From Gyromitra esculenta (taxonomy: Eukaryota; Ascomycota; Pezizomycetes; Pezizales; Discinaceae), in contig JBCAML010000023.1 of assembly GCA_038503075.1 (NCBI GenBank), forward strand, positions 248,001 to 312,000: a DNA stretch of 64,000 nt, in the 5' to 3' direction. Positions 1 through 9,680 of this stretch are shown one piece after another; positions within the stretch are counted from its first letter, which is position 1, and each line of letters starts with the position of its first letter. A program made the position numbers and the translations under genes. The notes beneath the pieces are model-generated. The model was not told the DNA's origin and ran no database searches. It saw only the letters and a list, made by a program, of their open reading frames with translations.

Positions 1-241
1 GTTCTCTAACTTGTCGTTCGAGGGTAGAAAATTTTGGAGGCCCCTCCAATTTCGTCCGTTTCCGTTTCGCGCATTCGTAAAGTGTCTCGTTCTCACTTGA
101 ACCTTGTGTACTAGGAACTGGTGTGCCTCGGGCGCTTGTGAACCAACTCCTAATATATTTTGAATCATATTTTGAATCAACAATTTCTGTTGATTCGATT
201 GCTTCTGCGAAATCGGACCAAATTTGACTAGCGGTGGGCAT
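1..241 (-). CDS. Hypothetical protein, 5' exon, runs off the left edge
   Basis: Reading leftwards from an ATG at 241-239, 80 codons stay open to the window edge, starting MPTASQIWSDFAEAIE and including WFTSARGTPVPS and a basic KRKRTK stretch. The region before the ATG is what a fungal promoter should be: a CT-rich tract (minus strand) directly upstream and a TATA-like ATAAATAG about 70 bases upstream. No stop, membrane segment or signal peptide is visible. I do not recognise the family. The start is chosen as the first ATG after the CT-rich leader. The basic run could be a nuclear signal, but that is a guess. Confidence 0.6.
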   Translation of the reverse strand, partial: MPTASQIWSDFAEAIESTEIVDSKYDSKYIRSWFTSARGTPVPSTQGSSENETLYECAKRKRTKLEGPPKFSTLERQVRE

Positions 242-716
242 GAGAGAGGGGAGAGAGGATTTGGGAGAGAGGAGGTCAGTGTGTTGAGAAAAAATGGTGG
301 AGGTGGCGTGGACTATTTATTGGGGCTGTAGGAAAGTGCGCAATCGAAAACCACGTACACGAGCTCCGAAGATGAGCCGCATACTGATAAATTCGAACTG
401 CTGCTAGCTCGAACTTAGGTTTGTAAACGTGACTCCATTTCACTGACGTTCTAAAATGGGCTGCCTTTGCTTAGCATCAGACCAGCATAAAGAAACCCCA
501 ATGCAAATGGGAGTCAGCCAACCAAACCCAAGAAGATTGGAAAAACAAGGAAGATCCCTGCGGCGAATGAGAAATGCAGAAGTCGTGACTTTGGAGACCC
601 CAAGCCAATCGATATTCCTTCAGGGATCTCTAAACTTCTTGCTAATTATGCTTCCTTGGGAGACGTTTTCCTCCAGCGCCTCTCCGCACGGAGAATTTGG
701 CAACTCTGCTGAAGCA
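242..716. other. Intergenic stretch, promoter side of the left-edge gene
   Basis: Apart from the CT-rich leader and TATA-like motif of the leftward gene (about 245-320) I see no convincing gene. The short open frames here lack codon structure or motifs. Confidence 0.4.
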
Positions 717-822
717 ACCGTGGGAAGATGAGGATACGGGTGGCCGTGATCTCGATACGTTATACTGATAATCCAGAGCCACGCCCTTAAACCAGCCCGC
801 ACTTAATTTGCTCATGTTCTAC
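717..822 (+). repeat. Dispersed repeat, second copy at 38677-38790
   Basis: The stretch beginning GTGGGAAGATGAGGAT and ending near GTTCTACTCT recurs at 38677-38790 at roughly 80% identity by eye. Neither copy is bounded by visible inverted repeats. It may be a fragment of an old transposon or pseudogene. Confidence 0.6.
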
Positions 823-834
823 TCTATGTGTGTA

Positions 835-1180
835 CTACGGGTGCAGGGGAAAGTCTGATGACCGGTGGCGGTGCAAGTAAGAGCTGCCAGTTTTTCTCCC
901 CACTCCACAACTCTTCGAGAGGCCTAATAAAATGTAAGAGGTGGTGAATTCAATATATTAGAGACTTTGCGCTTTTGAGCCAGCCCTGGTTTTTGACCAA
1001 CCGGAAGCTGATCTGCACCAGTTAAATTGCTAGAAATCGGAGCTGGATCTATCTGCGCAAAGTCTCTATTAAACCCTGGGTAAAGTTAGTTAGTAGAGCT
1101 ATGAAATTCAAGCGAGTTTGAGCCCCCCGAGAAAAGAGCCGCACCGCCACCTGTCATCAGACTTTCCCCGACACCCGTAG
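835..1180. mobile_element. TA-flanked MITE (family M3)
   Basis: Terminal inverted repeats of about 45 bases start CTACGGGTGYCGGGGAAAGT at both ends and are flanked by TA (833-834 and 1181-1182), as expected for Tc1/mariner-type MITEs. There is no coding capacity. The interior carries a second MITE (961-1066). A damaged copy in the opposite orientation lies at 12475-12660. Confidence 0.85.
961..1066. mobile_element. 106-bp TA-flanked MITE (family M2), nested in M3
   Basis: Begins GAGACTTTGCGC and ends with its reverse complement, with TA on both sides (959-960, 1067-1068). A near-identical 106-bp copy lies at 3019-3124. It sits inside the larger MITE 835-1180, so it is the younger insertion of the two. 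Confidence 0.9.
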
Positions 1181-1190
1181 TACCCTGGTA

Positions 1191-1392
1191 CAGTCACTCA
1201 CGGGGTGACGGCGAATCCTGTCTGATGGCGAACAAGGGTTGCAAGGACCAAGCCCTAAAATAACACCTATAATCAATAGACTGAAGAGATGATTGGGAAT
1301 CTAAAATTTCTGTGAACCCTATGGGTTGGAGATGTAACCGGACCCCTGTTCGCCACTAGGCAGGATTCGCCATCACCCCGTGAGTGACAGTG
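1191..1392. mobile_element. TA-flanked MITE (family M1)
   Basis: Inverted ends beginning CAGTCACTCACGGGGTGA, flanked by TA; the repeat extends about 50 bases inwards through GGCGAATCCTG and GATGGCGAAC. CAGT next to a TA duplication is typical of Tc1/mariner-related ends. Other copies are at 9401-9549 and 61663-62072. It lies only 8 bp from the right TA of the M3 element. Confidence 0.85.
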
Positions 1393-1536
1393 TACTCTAC
1401 TCGTATTCTCATGACGTTTTTAAAATGGGCCAGGTCCGCATACCATACAAACTGCCCTGAACCTACTTATTTTATATGGGGGGAACCTTTCGTATGCCAG
1501 CGTCCAACGTGCAGCACTTCCGGATGCCATCGACCA

Positions 1537-2799
1537 CCAAATAATGCCAGCTAAAAAGTGGAACCTTCGGTTGAAACACCCCTAACACCAAGCAGGCAAA
1601 GCAACTGGCACTGGCACACCCAGAAACACACCCAGAAACACACCCAAAAGCACTTGGACACGCCAGCACCAGCAAGCCCAGGCCAGGATTCTTGATAAAT
1701 ATTGCGAGCTCTTGTTTAATAGAGATAAACAAAATTAAAAGCTTGCAGCTATTTTACATAGTTGGACACTGCGGATGTTGTGTGGTGTCGCTTTTCTGGG
1801 TGGTAGGCTGTAAGCGAGCCCTATAGTCAGTCGCGTTATAGTACTAGATAACAACTAAGCATGCCAAATCAGTCAATACTACATGTAGCCCATTGTAAAA
1901 ATTTAAAGAATGTATGCTCACAGGTAATACGATTAATATATACAGCAGGCTAGAAGAGAATAATGTATTATTGTGATCAATCATTGCAACACTTGGTCGG
2001 GAAAATATAAGAATTCGCAGGATGTATGGGCTGCTTACTACACTACCACATGTATTCTGACTATGGCACGACAGCCCCACTAGTATTCACAAAAAACTCT
2101 CGCCAAACATAAACACTATTTTGTATATGCTAGGTCAATAATATGGCCCTTGTATATTAATTATTTGCTAATGGGGGTGTATTTATACATGTAAGTAATA
2201 AACGAATTAGATGTAGGATCGTGGCCGGAATCGAGTGCTTGTTCATGCTTGGTTGCTATGGTAGGATTGCGGAGCCCGCTTGCAGCCTACCACCTAGAAA
2301 AGCGACATCACCTAACAACTCCTGTGTTTAGTTATGTAAAATAATTATAAAATTTTAATTTTGTTTATCTCTATTAAACAAGAGCTCGCAATATTTATCA
2401 AGAATCCTGGCCTGGGCTTGCTGGCGCTGGCGCTTCCGAGTACTTTTGGGCGTGCTTCCGGGCCTTGTTTTTGCGTGCTTCTGGGCATGCTAGTGCTACC
2501 GTAGAACTTGTATAAATACAGACCGTTGCCAAGAGAGAGGCTTGGGGTGTTATACCTCCTTGGGATAAGTTACAATACATCGGGAGGGAGGGGGACGGCT
2601 CAGCTGAGGTTGTTGGAGTCTGTTCGCAGCGAAAAAACCCCCAAATCCGCGAATCTCTCCCTCTAATTGGAATAGTATCCTAAAAGCCACCATCTTGGCA
2701 ACGGTCTGTATTTATACAAGTTCTACGGTAGTTGCATTGCCTGCTTGGTGTTAGGGGTGTTTCAACCAAAGGTTCCACTTTTTAGCTGGCATTATTTGG
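1537..2799. mobile_element. Foldback element with long inverted arms
   Basis: Left arm about 1537-1820 and right arm about 2270-2799 are inverted copies: CCAAATAATGCCAGCTAAAA at 1537 reappears reversed at the right end, and matching continues through the ATTGCGAGCTCTTGTTTAAT block (1707 against about 2378) and the AGAAAAGCGACATCAC block. The 450-bp AT-rich centre has no gene. The left arm contains a short tandem CACCCAGAAACA repeat. The right arm is enlarged by a separate MITE at 2499-2728. No clear target duplication was found outside the arms. Confidence 0.8.
2499..2728. mobile_element. TA-flanked MITE (family M7) inside the foldback right arm
   Basis: Perfect inverted ends of about 36 bases starting CCGTAGAACTTGTATAAATA, with TA at 2497-2498 and 2729-2730. 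The other foldback arm lacks it and reads straight across the site (GTGC then GTTGC), so the empty site is visible in the same window. Confidence 0.88.
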
Positions 2800-3018
2800 A
2801 ATATGGGACCATGTCAATCAAGTCACTTCCACGTTTGGCTCTTGCTAGTCCTATCTTCTCCTAGTTGTAACCATTGTTTGCCCATAGTATTTTCTTTCGC
2901 TTTCCGTCATGATTGGGTCATTGTGTATTTAGCCACTATCTTGTCAACCGAGGTTAGACTTGTCTTATGACGGTTTTCAGAATAAAACAGTACTTGGGCT
3001 ATCTTCTTTTATAAACTA

Positions 3019-3124
3019 GAGACTTTGCGCTCTTGAGCCAGCCCTGGTTTTTGACCAACCAGAAGCTGATCTGTACCAATCAAATTGCTAGAAATCGGAG
3101 CTGGATCTATTTGCGCAAAGTCTC
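3019..3124. mobile_element. 106-bp TA-flanked MITE (family M2), second copy
   Basis: Same ends and length as 961-1066, TA at 3017-3018 and 3125-3126, with about six differences. It sits 34 bp upstream of the transporter start codon, inside its promoter or 5' leader. Confidence 0.9.
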
Positions 3125-3158
3125 TACTATCCTTTTACCTGCTGTGTCAAAATATCAA

Positions 3159-4824
3159 ATGCCGCCAGCACATATCCTACGTCTACAGCTAATTCGCTTT
3201 TTTATTCTTGCATTCGCTGTGTGCCTAACGGTGTTTGTTACTGCACTTGTACGTTCAGCAAAGACATGGTCGGGCTTTACTGAGTATGGTACAGGACCAA
3301 ATGATCATAACGACTGCTATCCCCATCATTACAGAGGACTTCAAGTCTCTAGATGATATTGCTTGGTATGGAACCACATACATGCTACCAGTTAGTTCAC
3401 ATACCCGCGATTTTATACAATACTATCAAATAGTTAATTGCTCGTAGACTTGCTCCTTGCAACTGATTTTTGGGAAGCTATACTCTTCGTTCGATCTCAA
3501 GTACTGTTTCCTTCTCACAACTGCGGTTTTCGAGCTGGGATCTCTTATATGCGCAATTGCTCCAAGTTCCCAAATTTTCATTCTCGGACGGGCGATTGCA
3601 GGAATGGGATCGGCAGGCGTATTTCCTGGTGCTTTGCTGATCTTTGCGACAATGGTTTCGCCAGGCAAGATGCCGATATATATTGGATTTCTGAGCGGCA
3701 TGTGGGGTATAGCAAGTATTGTTGGCCCACTTATCGGGGGCGCATTGACTCAATACTTAGGCTGGAGATGGTGTTTTTACATCAATCTGCCACTTGGTGG
3801 GGTTTCTGTTGCGCTTGTTTTCTTCAGCTTCACTACCCCTCCACGCCAGCGTCCTGCGGATAAGCAATGGGGCTTGTGCGATGTGGCAGTAATGGTTACC
3901 CTTCTCCCCGGTGTAGTATCGCTGCTGCTAGCTCTCCAATGGGGTGGCACAAAATATTCATGGAGACACCCCGTAATAATTGTTCTTTTGATCGTGTCCC
4001 TGTTTCTCATGATTGGATTCGGACTTGTGCAGAATAAGGCAGGCGAAAAAGCGCTTATACCTCTACGCATCGCGAGGCAGCGCACGGTCGCCTGCAGTGC
4101 AGTTTCGGCATTCGCTGTTGGCTCTTCTTACTCGCTTTGGGCTTACAACTTACCTCTCTGGTTCCAGGCGGTGAAGGGTGCGACACCATCGCGATCCGGG
4201 ATCATGAGTTTGCCCCTGTTGCTTGGGGTTTCGATAACAACCATTCTAGGCGCCATTTCGGTATCACTTATACGCTATTATAATCAGAACATGATTATCG
4301 GTGCGTTGCTCACACTTGCAGGCGCTGTTCTCTTGACGAGACTCGATCCCGACAGTAGACCGCTTGTTTGGATATCTTACCAAGCACTATGCGGAGTGGG
4401 TATTGGGCTACAGCAACCACTAGTTCCAACGCAATCGGTTTTGGACAGCGTTGACCAAGCATCCGGCATTTCACTTGTTTTGTTCTTCCAATCTCTTGGC
4501 GGAATCTGTGTTCTAACAATGTGGGCCCCCAAAAATAGAACAAGTGGAAACTGCACTAACGATTATAGTGGTCAAAGAGTTTTTATTACAGAGCTTATTA
4601 AGCAAATCGAGAGGATTATACCGAGTTTTGATCGCACTATCATCCTAGCGAATGGAGTTATGAGTATTCGAAACACGACAACAGGAGAACTTCTTTCACA
4701 GGTTATTATGGTTTATAATAGCGCACTTATAATGTCCTTTTATCCTGCTGTCGCTACTGCTTGTGTTGGAATTATCGGATCTCTGGGTATTGAATGGCTT
4801 CCGATTAAAGATACTAGTATGTAA
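3159..4824 (+). CDS. MFS multidrug/toxin efflux transporter, DHA2-like (4 exons)
   Basis: Proposed exons are 3159-3248, 3295-3390, 3448-4520 and 4569-4824, giving 504 residues. Introns of 46, 57 and 48 nt have GTACGT, GTTAGT and GTGGGC donors; the third has a CTAAC branch site shortly before its TAG acceptor. Joined exons read TALDQMIITTAIPIITEDF then SLDDIAWYGTTYML then QLIFGKLYSSF, the N-terminal signature of proton-driven 14-segment toxin exporters. The antiporter motif C is seen as GIASIVGPLIGGALTQ followed by WRWCFYINLPLGG. It should sit in the plasma membrane or vacuole and pump small molecules out. The N-terminus before the first membrane segment is short for the family, and a MITE lies 34 bp upstream, so the native start may have been lost. 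No stop or frameshift is needed, and the gene may be functional. Confidence 0.88.
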
Positions 4825-5344
4825 TAGGCGGACATTGTATACAAAGCTATATAACATTCAATTTTATTTATATTCATCGGACAATTCGTTTGCGATAGAT
4901 GCGGGTCCGAACACCTCTTTGAGGAGCTCGGTAACCTTTACACCACAATCTGCAGACCATATTTCAACATCCGCCAAAAAGTTGTTAATGTTTCCATGCG
5001 TTTATTGAGTTGGCTATATTAAGTCAGTGCTGCTATCAAGTAAGATTATAACGAGTACGCACATTAATTCTGTGCTGATTTACTGTATCGCTGTTTCATA
5101 TTGCATACGCGATGTCGTGTATTGGTCCCGAAATTCTCTGATACTGTTCCACTTAACAGAATGAATGAAAGTTGATGGAGATCAACTCTTACCTTGATTC
5201 AAGGGCCGACAAACGCAATTCAAGAGAATTTTCTGAGTGCTGCATCGACAAGAGGGTGTTATTTGTTTTGCATATTGGACAAGGCGCTGAGTTAGAGTGG
5301 TGTGGGTATGTGATTTCAGAGATAGTTTTATGTGTAGATTCCGT
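4825..5344. other. Intergenic stretch after the transporter
   Basis: No gene, repeat or RNA feature was recognised. It should hold the transporter 3' end, but no clear poly(A) signal stands out. Confidence 0.3.
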
Positions 5345-5450
5345 GTTAACTGTTTTACTGGAGCAAACGTTTAAAATACCATGGCTGACAGGGGGGGTCA
5401 GTTTAACATACTTTGCGGTACCATGTCAACGAAACTTGGACCGCCTACCA
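5345..5450 (-). repeat. Dispersed repeat, second copy at 12668-12790
   Basis: The reverse complement of this stretch (GCGGTCCAAGTTTCGTTGAC, then GTATGTTAAACTG and CCATGG) matches 12668-12790 at about 85-90% by eye. It has no coding capacity and no visible inverted ends. Confidence 0.6.
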
Positions 5451-5587
5451 ACACCAACATTAGTACATACACACACGCACACTTAAAGAATATATGTAAA
5501 AAAATGGCTTGCTTTATCTACTGAGGAAAGCTATAATTCTCTGATTAATTAAAAGATTCTAAAGAGGGGAAACGCTCCTAGCCCCCC

Positions 5588-5631
5588 CCTAACCCAAATC
5601 CCCCTAACCCTAATCTTCCTAACCCAAATCC
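5588..5631 (-). repeat. Degenerate interstitial telomere-like repeat
   Basis: Four CCTAAC units in irregular spacing (CCTAACCC AAATCC, CCTAACCCTAAT, CTTCCTAACCC) resemble the reverse complement of the fungal telomere repeat TTAGGG. The array is short and imperfect, so it could also be chance low complexity. Confidence 0.4.
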
Positions 5632-5716
5632 TTTTGTAACAGTACTACCATTAGGTACATGTCATGGGCGGTATTATCTTAGTCGTGTGCAGTCATTGAA
5701 CTAAGTAGGCAGGTGG

Positions 5717-5850
5717 AGCCCAGCACTGCAGGGTAACAGCTGGGAGCCAGTTACCCTACTTTAGTTGGAGAAGTGGAGTATGGCGCAGGGTCGATCCCAT
5801 GAGCCACACCACCACCCCATGACGCATATGACCTACAAGGTAACACCATG
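5717..5850 (-). repeat. Repeat shared with 45842-45975, encodes a common C-terminus
   Basis: This stretch and 45842-45975 (opposite orientation in the window) match at about 85-88% from CATGGTGTTACC to about 35 bases beyond a shared stop codon. Both encode a tail of the form MVLP-RSYASW-GGV then APYSTSPTKVG. Either two paralogous gene ends or a dispersed repeat that supplies a C-terminus. Confidence 0.6.
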
Positions 5851-6807
5851 CATCAGCAAAAACCGGTCTGCGCGTGCGCGCATGGGCAAGCGTCCGGACG
5901 CAGCCCTAAGAGCTCGTGTGTCTATATGCATCTATATGCGCCTACATGCGTTTAGCTGCACCAGTACGTCTAGTACGTTGTTAATATGGTGCTCCCGTAC
6001 GTCAATCCGCGCCAGGTACGTCCATCCATGCGTGAAGGAAGCCGGCTCAAATATCCGAGAGAGGGGCTAGGGTTCCGACTTAGAAGAATCCGACCGAGGG
6101 AGCTATTGGGCGTATGGGCGTATGGGCGTATGGGCGCATGGGCTATGGACGTATGGGCGTGGGCGTATGGGCGCACTGGACGTATTGGGCGCGCCATTCG
6201 GGAGGAGGTTGAAGCAAAAATATGGGCGTATGGGCGTATGGGCGTACTGGACATATGGACGTGTTATTCGGGAGGATATTGAAGCAAAAATATGGGCGTA
6301 CGGACGTACCAGACATGGATGGACGTACCTGGCGCGGATTGACGTACGGGAGCACCATATTAGCAACGTACTAGACGTACTGGTGCAGCTAAACGCATGT
6401 AGGCGCATATAGATGCATATAGACACACGAGCTCTTAGGGCTGCGTCCGGACGCTTGCCCATGCGCGCACGCGCAGACCGGTTTTTGCTGATGGCGTCTA
6501 AGAACGTGACGACATGGATGGAGTGGAGAGCCAGACCAATTAGGATGGCTTCTGTGTGAGAGAGGTTGGCGATAGCTACGTCTCTGAAGAGAGGGGCTAG
6601 GCCGGTTTGACCAAGTGGGGATTGAGCGATAAGTTCGTTCCGGAGGTTTTGAATGCCAGACATGGCTTCGGAGGAAATGAGAGTGGGAGTGGTAGGTCTC
6701 ACAGGAGAGCTGACTCTAGATGGGGTTCTGGAGACAGGATGGAGAAAAGAAGGAGTAGGAGAGCTCCTGGTGTTGGTGAAGGGAGAGAAAGGGGTGGATT
6801 CAGACAT
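5751..6807 (-). pseudogene. Small hypothetical gene interrupted in frame by a foldback element
   Basis: The N-terminal part reads leftwards from the ATG at 6807 (MSESTPFSPFTNTRSS...) to 6494, ending HVVTFLDA. Removing the foldback insertion 5851-6493 restores an exact in-frame join (GC plus C) to MVLPCRSYASWGGG and a stop at 5753-5751, making 137 residues. The N-terminal half is rich in Ser, Thr and Pro (residues 1-50); the middle is hydrophobic with helical character. I do not recognise the family. The C-terminus is shared with a fragment at 45842-45942. A CT-rich leader precedes the ATG. The gene is presumably dead unless the insert is spliced out. Confidence 0.55.
5851..6493. mobile_element. 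Foldback element with 180-bp inverted arms and a GGGCGTAT minisatellite core
   Basis: Arms at about 5851-6030 and 6308-6493 are nearly perfect inverted copies, starting CATCAGCAAAAACCGGTCTG. The core (about 6105-6305) is made of GGGCGTATG-type units plus two copies of a GGGAGGAKRTTGAAGCAAAA block. ATG occurs at both junctions and could be a 3-bp target duplication; otherwise there is none. It splits a small gene exactly between codons' bases without changing frame. Confidence 0.85.
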
Positions 6808-7129
6808 CACTAATGCTTAGGTGAAGCTGAAAGTTAAAGAGATTTGAGAGAGTTTGAGGTAAGCGAGAAGGTTGGTTGTCCCGAATAGGAAGGTGTTTTT
6901 AAAAAAAATTGTGTAGAGGAGACGGAGCATGCATCGTCCCTCAATCTACATCCGTAAGTATATATCCATGATAGGCTTTTTCAAATCTAGAGAATCGGAT
7001 AGGAATCGTCAAAATAGATAAATCACAGCATAATGAGAGTTTTTTTCTCCTTTCCCAAACAATATCCCCCTATCATTAGCATCGAGCTAGTCTTGTCATC
7101 CCGGTGTTCTGCAGTGACTACAAACTTTT
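6808..7129. promoter_or_regulatory. Upstream region of the interrupted gene, no other feature seen
   Basis: The minus strand here has a CT-rich leader close to the 6807 ATG and an A/T run near 6900. No TATA box is convincing and no second gene is visible. Confidence 0.3.
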
Positions 7130-8693
7130 ATTGGACTTCACCACTTTCTCGATCGAGGTCCGCTCCGACGATCCTAGTGGAATAATCACCAATCTTTACG
7201 ATTGGTTTGTGAAAATCATCGGGGTGCCATTACCAAGGAGCAGGTCTATGATGCCCTTAAGGACACTCACAGATAAATCCGCTACGGACCTAAGCAGGGT
7301 ACTAATTACCCTTTCGTTCACAACGGATGCCATGTAAAATTGAATTGGTCCAAAGAAGCTCCTTCAGCTTGCAAGGGAGGTGATTATGCCCTATTGCTTC
7401 GAGCTTTTCAGGAATGTCTTGAGTGGTATGTTATGGGAAGGTTCAGAGTTGTCCAACATGCGGCATTCACGGGTGTTGGTGATGCTCCAGATGGCGAATT
7501 TACAAAGATTCTGTACACCTAATAAAATATAGGCACAGGACAGCGGGTAAACATGATAGCTGGTATGAGGGAGATACTGAATGATATTGATGATAAACTA
7601 AACTACTCCCATGACTCGTACTTAAAGGAAATCCATCTCAGTACTGTTACCATAGTACTCGTGATCCAGGGTATGAACCTGAAAACATGGGGTGTGTGGC
7701 TTTGTATTCTATGGAGTCGTGCACGGATATTTCGCCATACAAATTCACCAACCATGTTTTCAGGTTCTTACCCTGGGCCACAAGTAATATCGCTCCCCAC
7801 GCACTATTCTATCCAACCCGATATAACATTCTATCCGAGTCGGTACAACTAACTACCCGCCGGGGTATCGCAACGCTGATCATATGATATACACGTGAGT
7901 CCTACTTTGACAACACCTACATGGCAACAATAGTCACCAAATGAGCGTCGGCCTAGCTCGAGTGTCATTTTAGACGGCGGAGAGGTGGAGAGGACCCTCG
8001 TTACGGTTCAAGTTTTCCTTGCTTCCGAGACGGGAAGATGTTTAATAGGATAGGCATCCCTACCGACTAGGCTTCCGTTTCCGCGGTCTATCAGGAATTG
8101 GGAAAACAAGTCTAGTGATGGCTACTACTGGCGAATTTAATCTTCCAATATACCAAATTTTACTTAGCAGGGTACACCTTAACGACAGCTCTCCCTAAGA
8201 ATGGTTCAATAACTTACCAAAGTGTACCTCGTTCTTATAGATGATACTGATTCTTTCATGAGCGAGATTTCGGACTAATCGAGAGAAGATTCACAACTAG
8301 TAGAGAATTTTGACGCTTTCGGCCTTCTCCAACTTACAGACGGAGCTGCCAGTAAGGAGGGACGTATTCTAATAATGGCGGCGAAGAAACGAGAAGGGAT
8401 TTCGAGCAATTTGTAACGCCCAGGGGTGATCGGCGAGAAAATTCAGTTCACACTAACATCGAGGGAAATTATAGGGAACATGTTTGTGCAATTTTATTCG
8501 ACAAACAATGCTGAAAGGAATGCTAACCTTGGGGAAATGGTGTCGAAATTTGTACAAGCTTTCTGAAGAAGTGCTCACGCCAGCAGACGTGCGGAGTTTT
8601 CTACCGGCTCATCTAGATAAATCGGAGATGGCGTTGCAAGCTGCAAAGGAGTGGATAGCGAAGCAAGTCAAAAACAATAGTGGCCTAGCTTAA
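7130..8693 (+). pseudogene. BCS1-like mitochondrial AAA-ATPase pseudogene
   Basis: Pieces in different frames follow the order of a BCS1 protein: an N-terminal block FTTFSIEVRSDDPSG (about 7137), a GTNYPFVHNGCHVKLNW block (about 7285), RPSSSVILDGGEVERTL (about 7951) in the linker, then a Walker A region GLSGIGKTSLVMATTGEFNL (about 8088) where the family has GPPGTGKT, a Walker B-like FLIDDTDS, DGAASKEGRILIMAAKKRE, REIIGNMFVQFYS, and a C-terminal TPADVRSFLPAHLDKSE with AAKEWIAKQ. Intact homologues are inner-membrane or related AAA-ATPases. There are several stops and frameshifts, and a repeat-derived insert around 7550-7900. The Walker A changes (Pro to Leu, Pro to Ser, Thr to Ile) are all C-to-T. 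It cannot encode a working ATPase. Confidence 0.85.
7672..7715 (+). repeat. Fragment of MITE family M6
   Basis: GAACCTGAAAACATGGGGTG and TGTGGCTTTGTA match the subterminal part of the M6 element seen at 12407 and 61767. It lies inside the BCS1 pseudogene and explains part of the non-homologous insert there. Confidence 0.55.
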
Positions 8694-9400
8694 AGTGGAG
8701 TAGTAAGAAAAAGTTCATCTATCACGGTGAAGGGCGGACTGTTATTTCATTTATATATTCCTAGGATACAATATGTTAACCTGTCTCGCCTCTCAGGGGT
8801 TCTCTTAGGCCACTTTCTACCAAACTGGGAGGAGTTTTCTCCAAACTATTATCGCTGGCGGCGGCAGGCGCTTGGCTAATACCATGAATCGCCGGCCAGA
8901 GATTTTACCTACAGTTTTGAACGCCTTCCTCCTGTATCCAACAACCGAATTCTACCTTTTCTAAAGCTTTCATCCGGTAAGCTTGTAGAAACTTAGATGC
9001 TTATTTCCCAGTGTCGTCTGCAACTCATCGATCCCTATCTTGCCGTTGATACTGCTCAGTAGCTTTCTAGCAGGTTCGCAAACAAGTGATGCCTATAACT
9101 TTATCATTCTCTTAGTAACTATGGCGCATGAGCGCTTGGTTAGAAATTCATCGGGGAGGAATGGGAGTCTGCTGAACTTCTCTCAAGAACGTGAGTTACA
9201 TCGAGTGATAATATGTGCATCCGCAATCCACTTAGGGTCCTAGACCCATTGCTGCCCGACAATCTTTACTCAAAAGCTCTCTCCTACCCGCCTAGGTAGT
9301 TATTCCTAAATTTCTCTTGCAGCTGTCTCATAATAATTAGGATCTGTTAATCTCATTGATTGAATGACTAAGCAACGGCCTCTGTGCTTCACTACATGTA
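8694..9400. other. Intergenic stretch
   Basis: No supported gene or repeat. Short open frames lack motifs and codon structure. Confidence 0.3.
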
Positions 9401-9549
9401 CAGTCGTTCACGGGGTGATAGCGAATACTAGGTGTTGACGAACGGGGGTTGTGTGGGAAAGAAAGTTGCCAAGTCGCAGATCTGGGCGGAAACTTCTAGT
9501 ACTTTATTGGTCTAAATCCCTCTGTTCGCTATCACCCCATGAACGACTG
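9401..9549. mobile_element. 149-bp TA-flanked MITE (family M1), second copy
   Basis: Ends CAGTCGTTCACGGGGTGATA and its reverse complement, with TA at 9399-9400 and 9550-9551. Shorter than the copy at 1191. It sits 130 bp upstream of the start codon of the next gene. Confidence 0.85.
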
Positions 9550-9680
9550 TAGCTATCATTACAGAACTGTGCCACACATTCAAGGTGCCACCGCCACAGG
9601 AATTATTGGACGGACTTTTCTTCAGGGAGCGGGGCAAAGCTATCCTTTCCTTTCATCATTCCGCACAACGCAAAAACACG

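Noticed and set aside
6103..6810. A 235-codon open frame on the minus strand
   Set aside because: Only its first part is the host gene; the rest runs into the foldback arm and minisatellite, so the combined protein is an artefact.
7285..7520. An RNase-like secreted effector
   Set aside because: The GTNYPFVHNG block at first recalled small secreted RNase-fold proteins, but order and spacing with the downstream AAA domain fit a BCS1 N-terminal region better, and no signal peptide is present.
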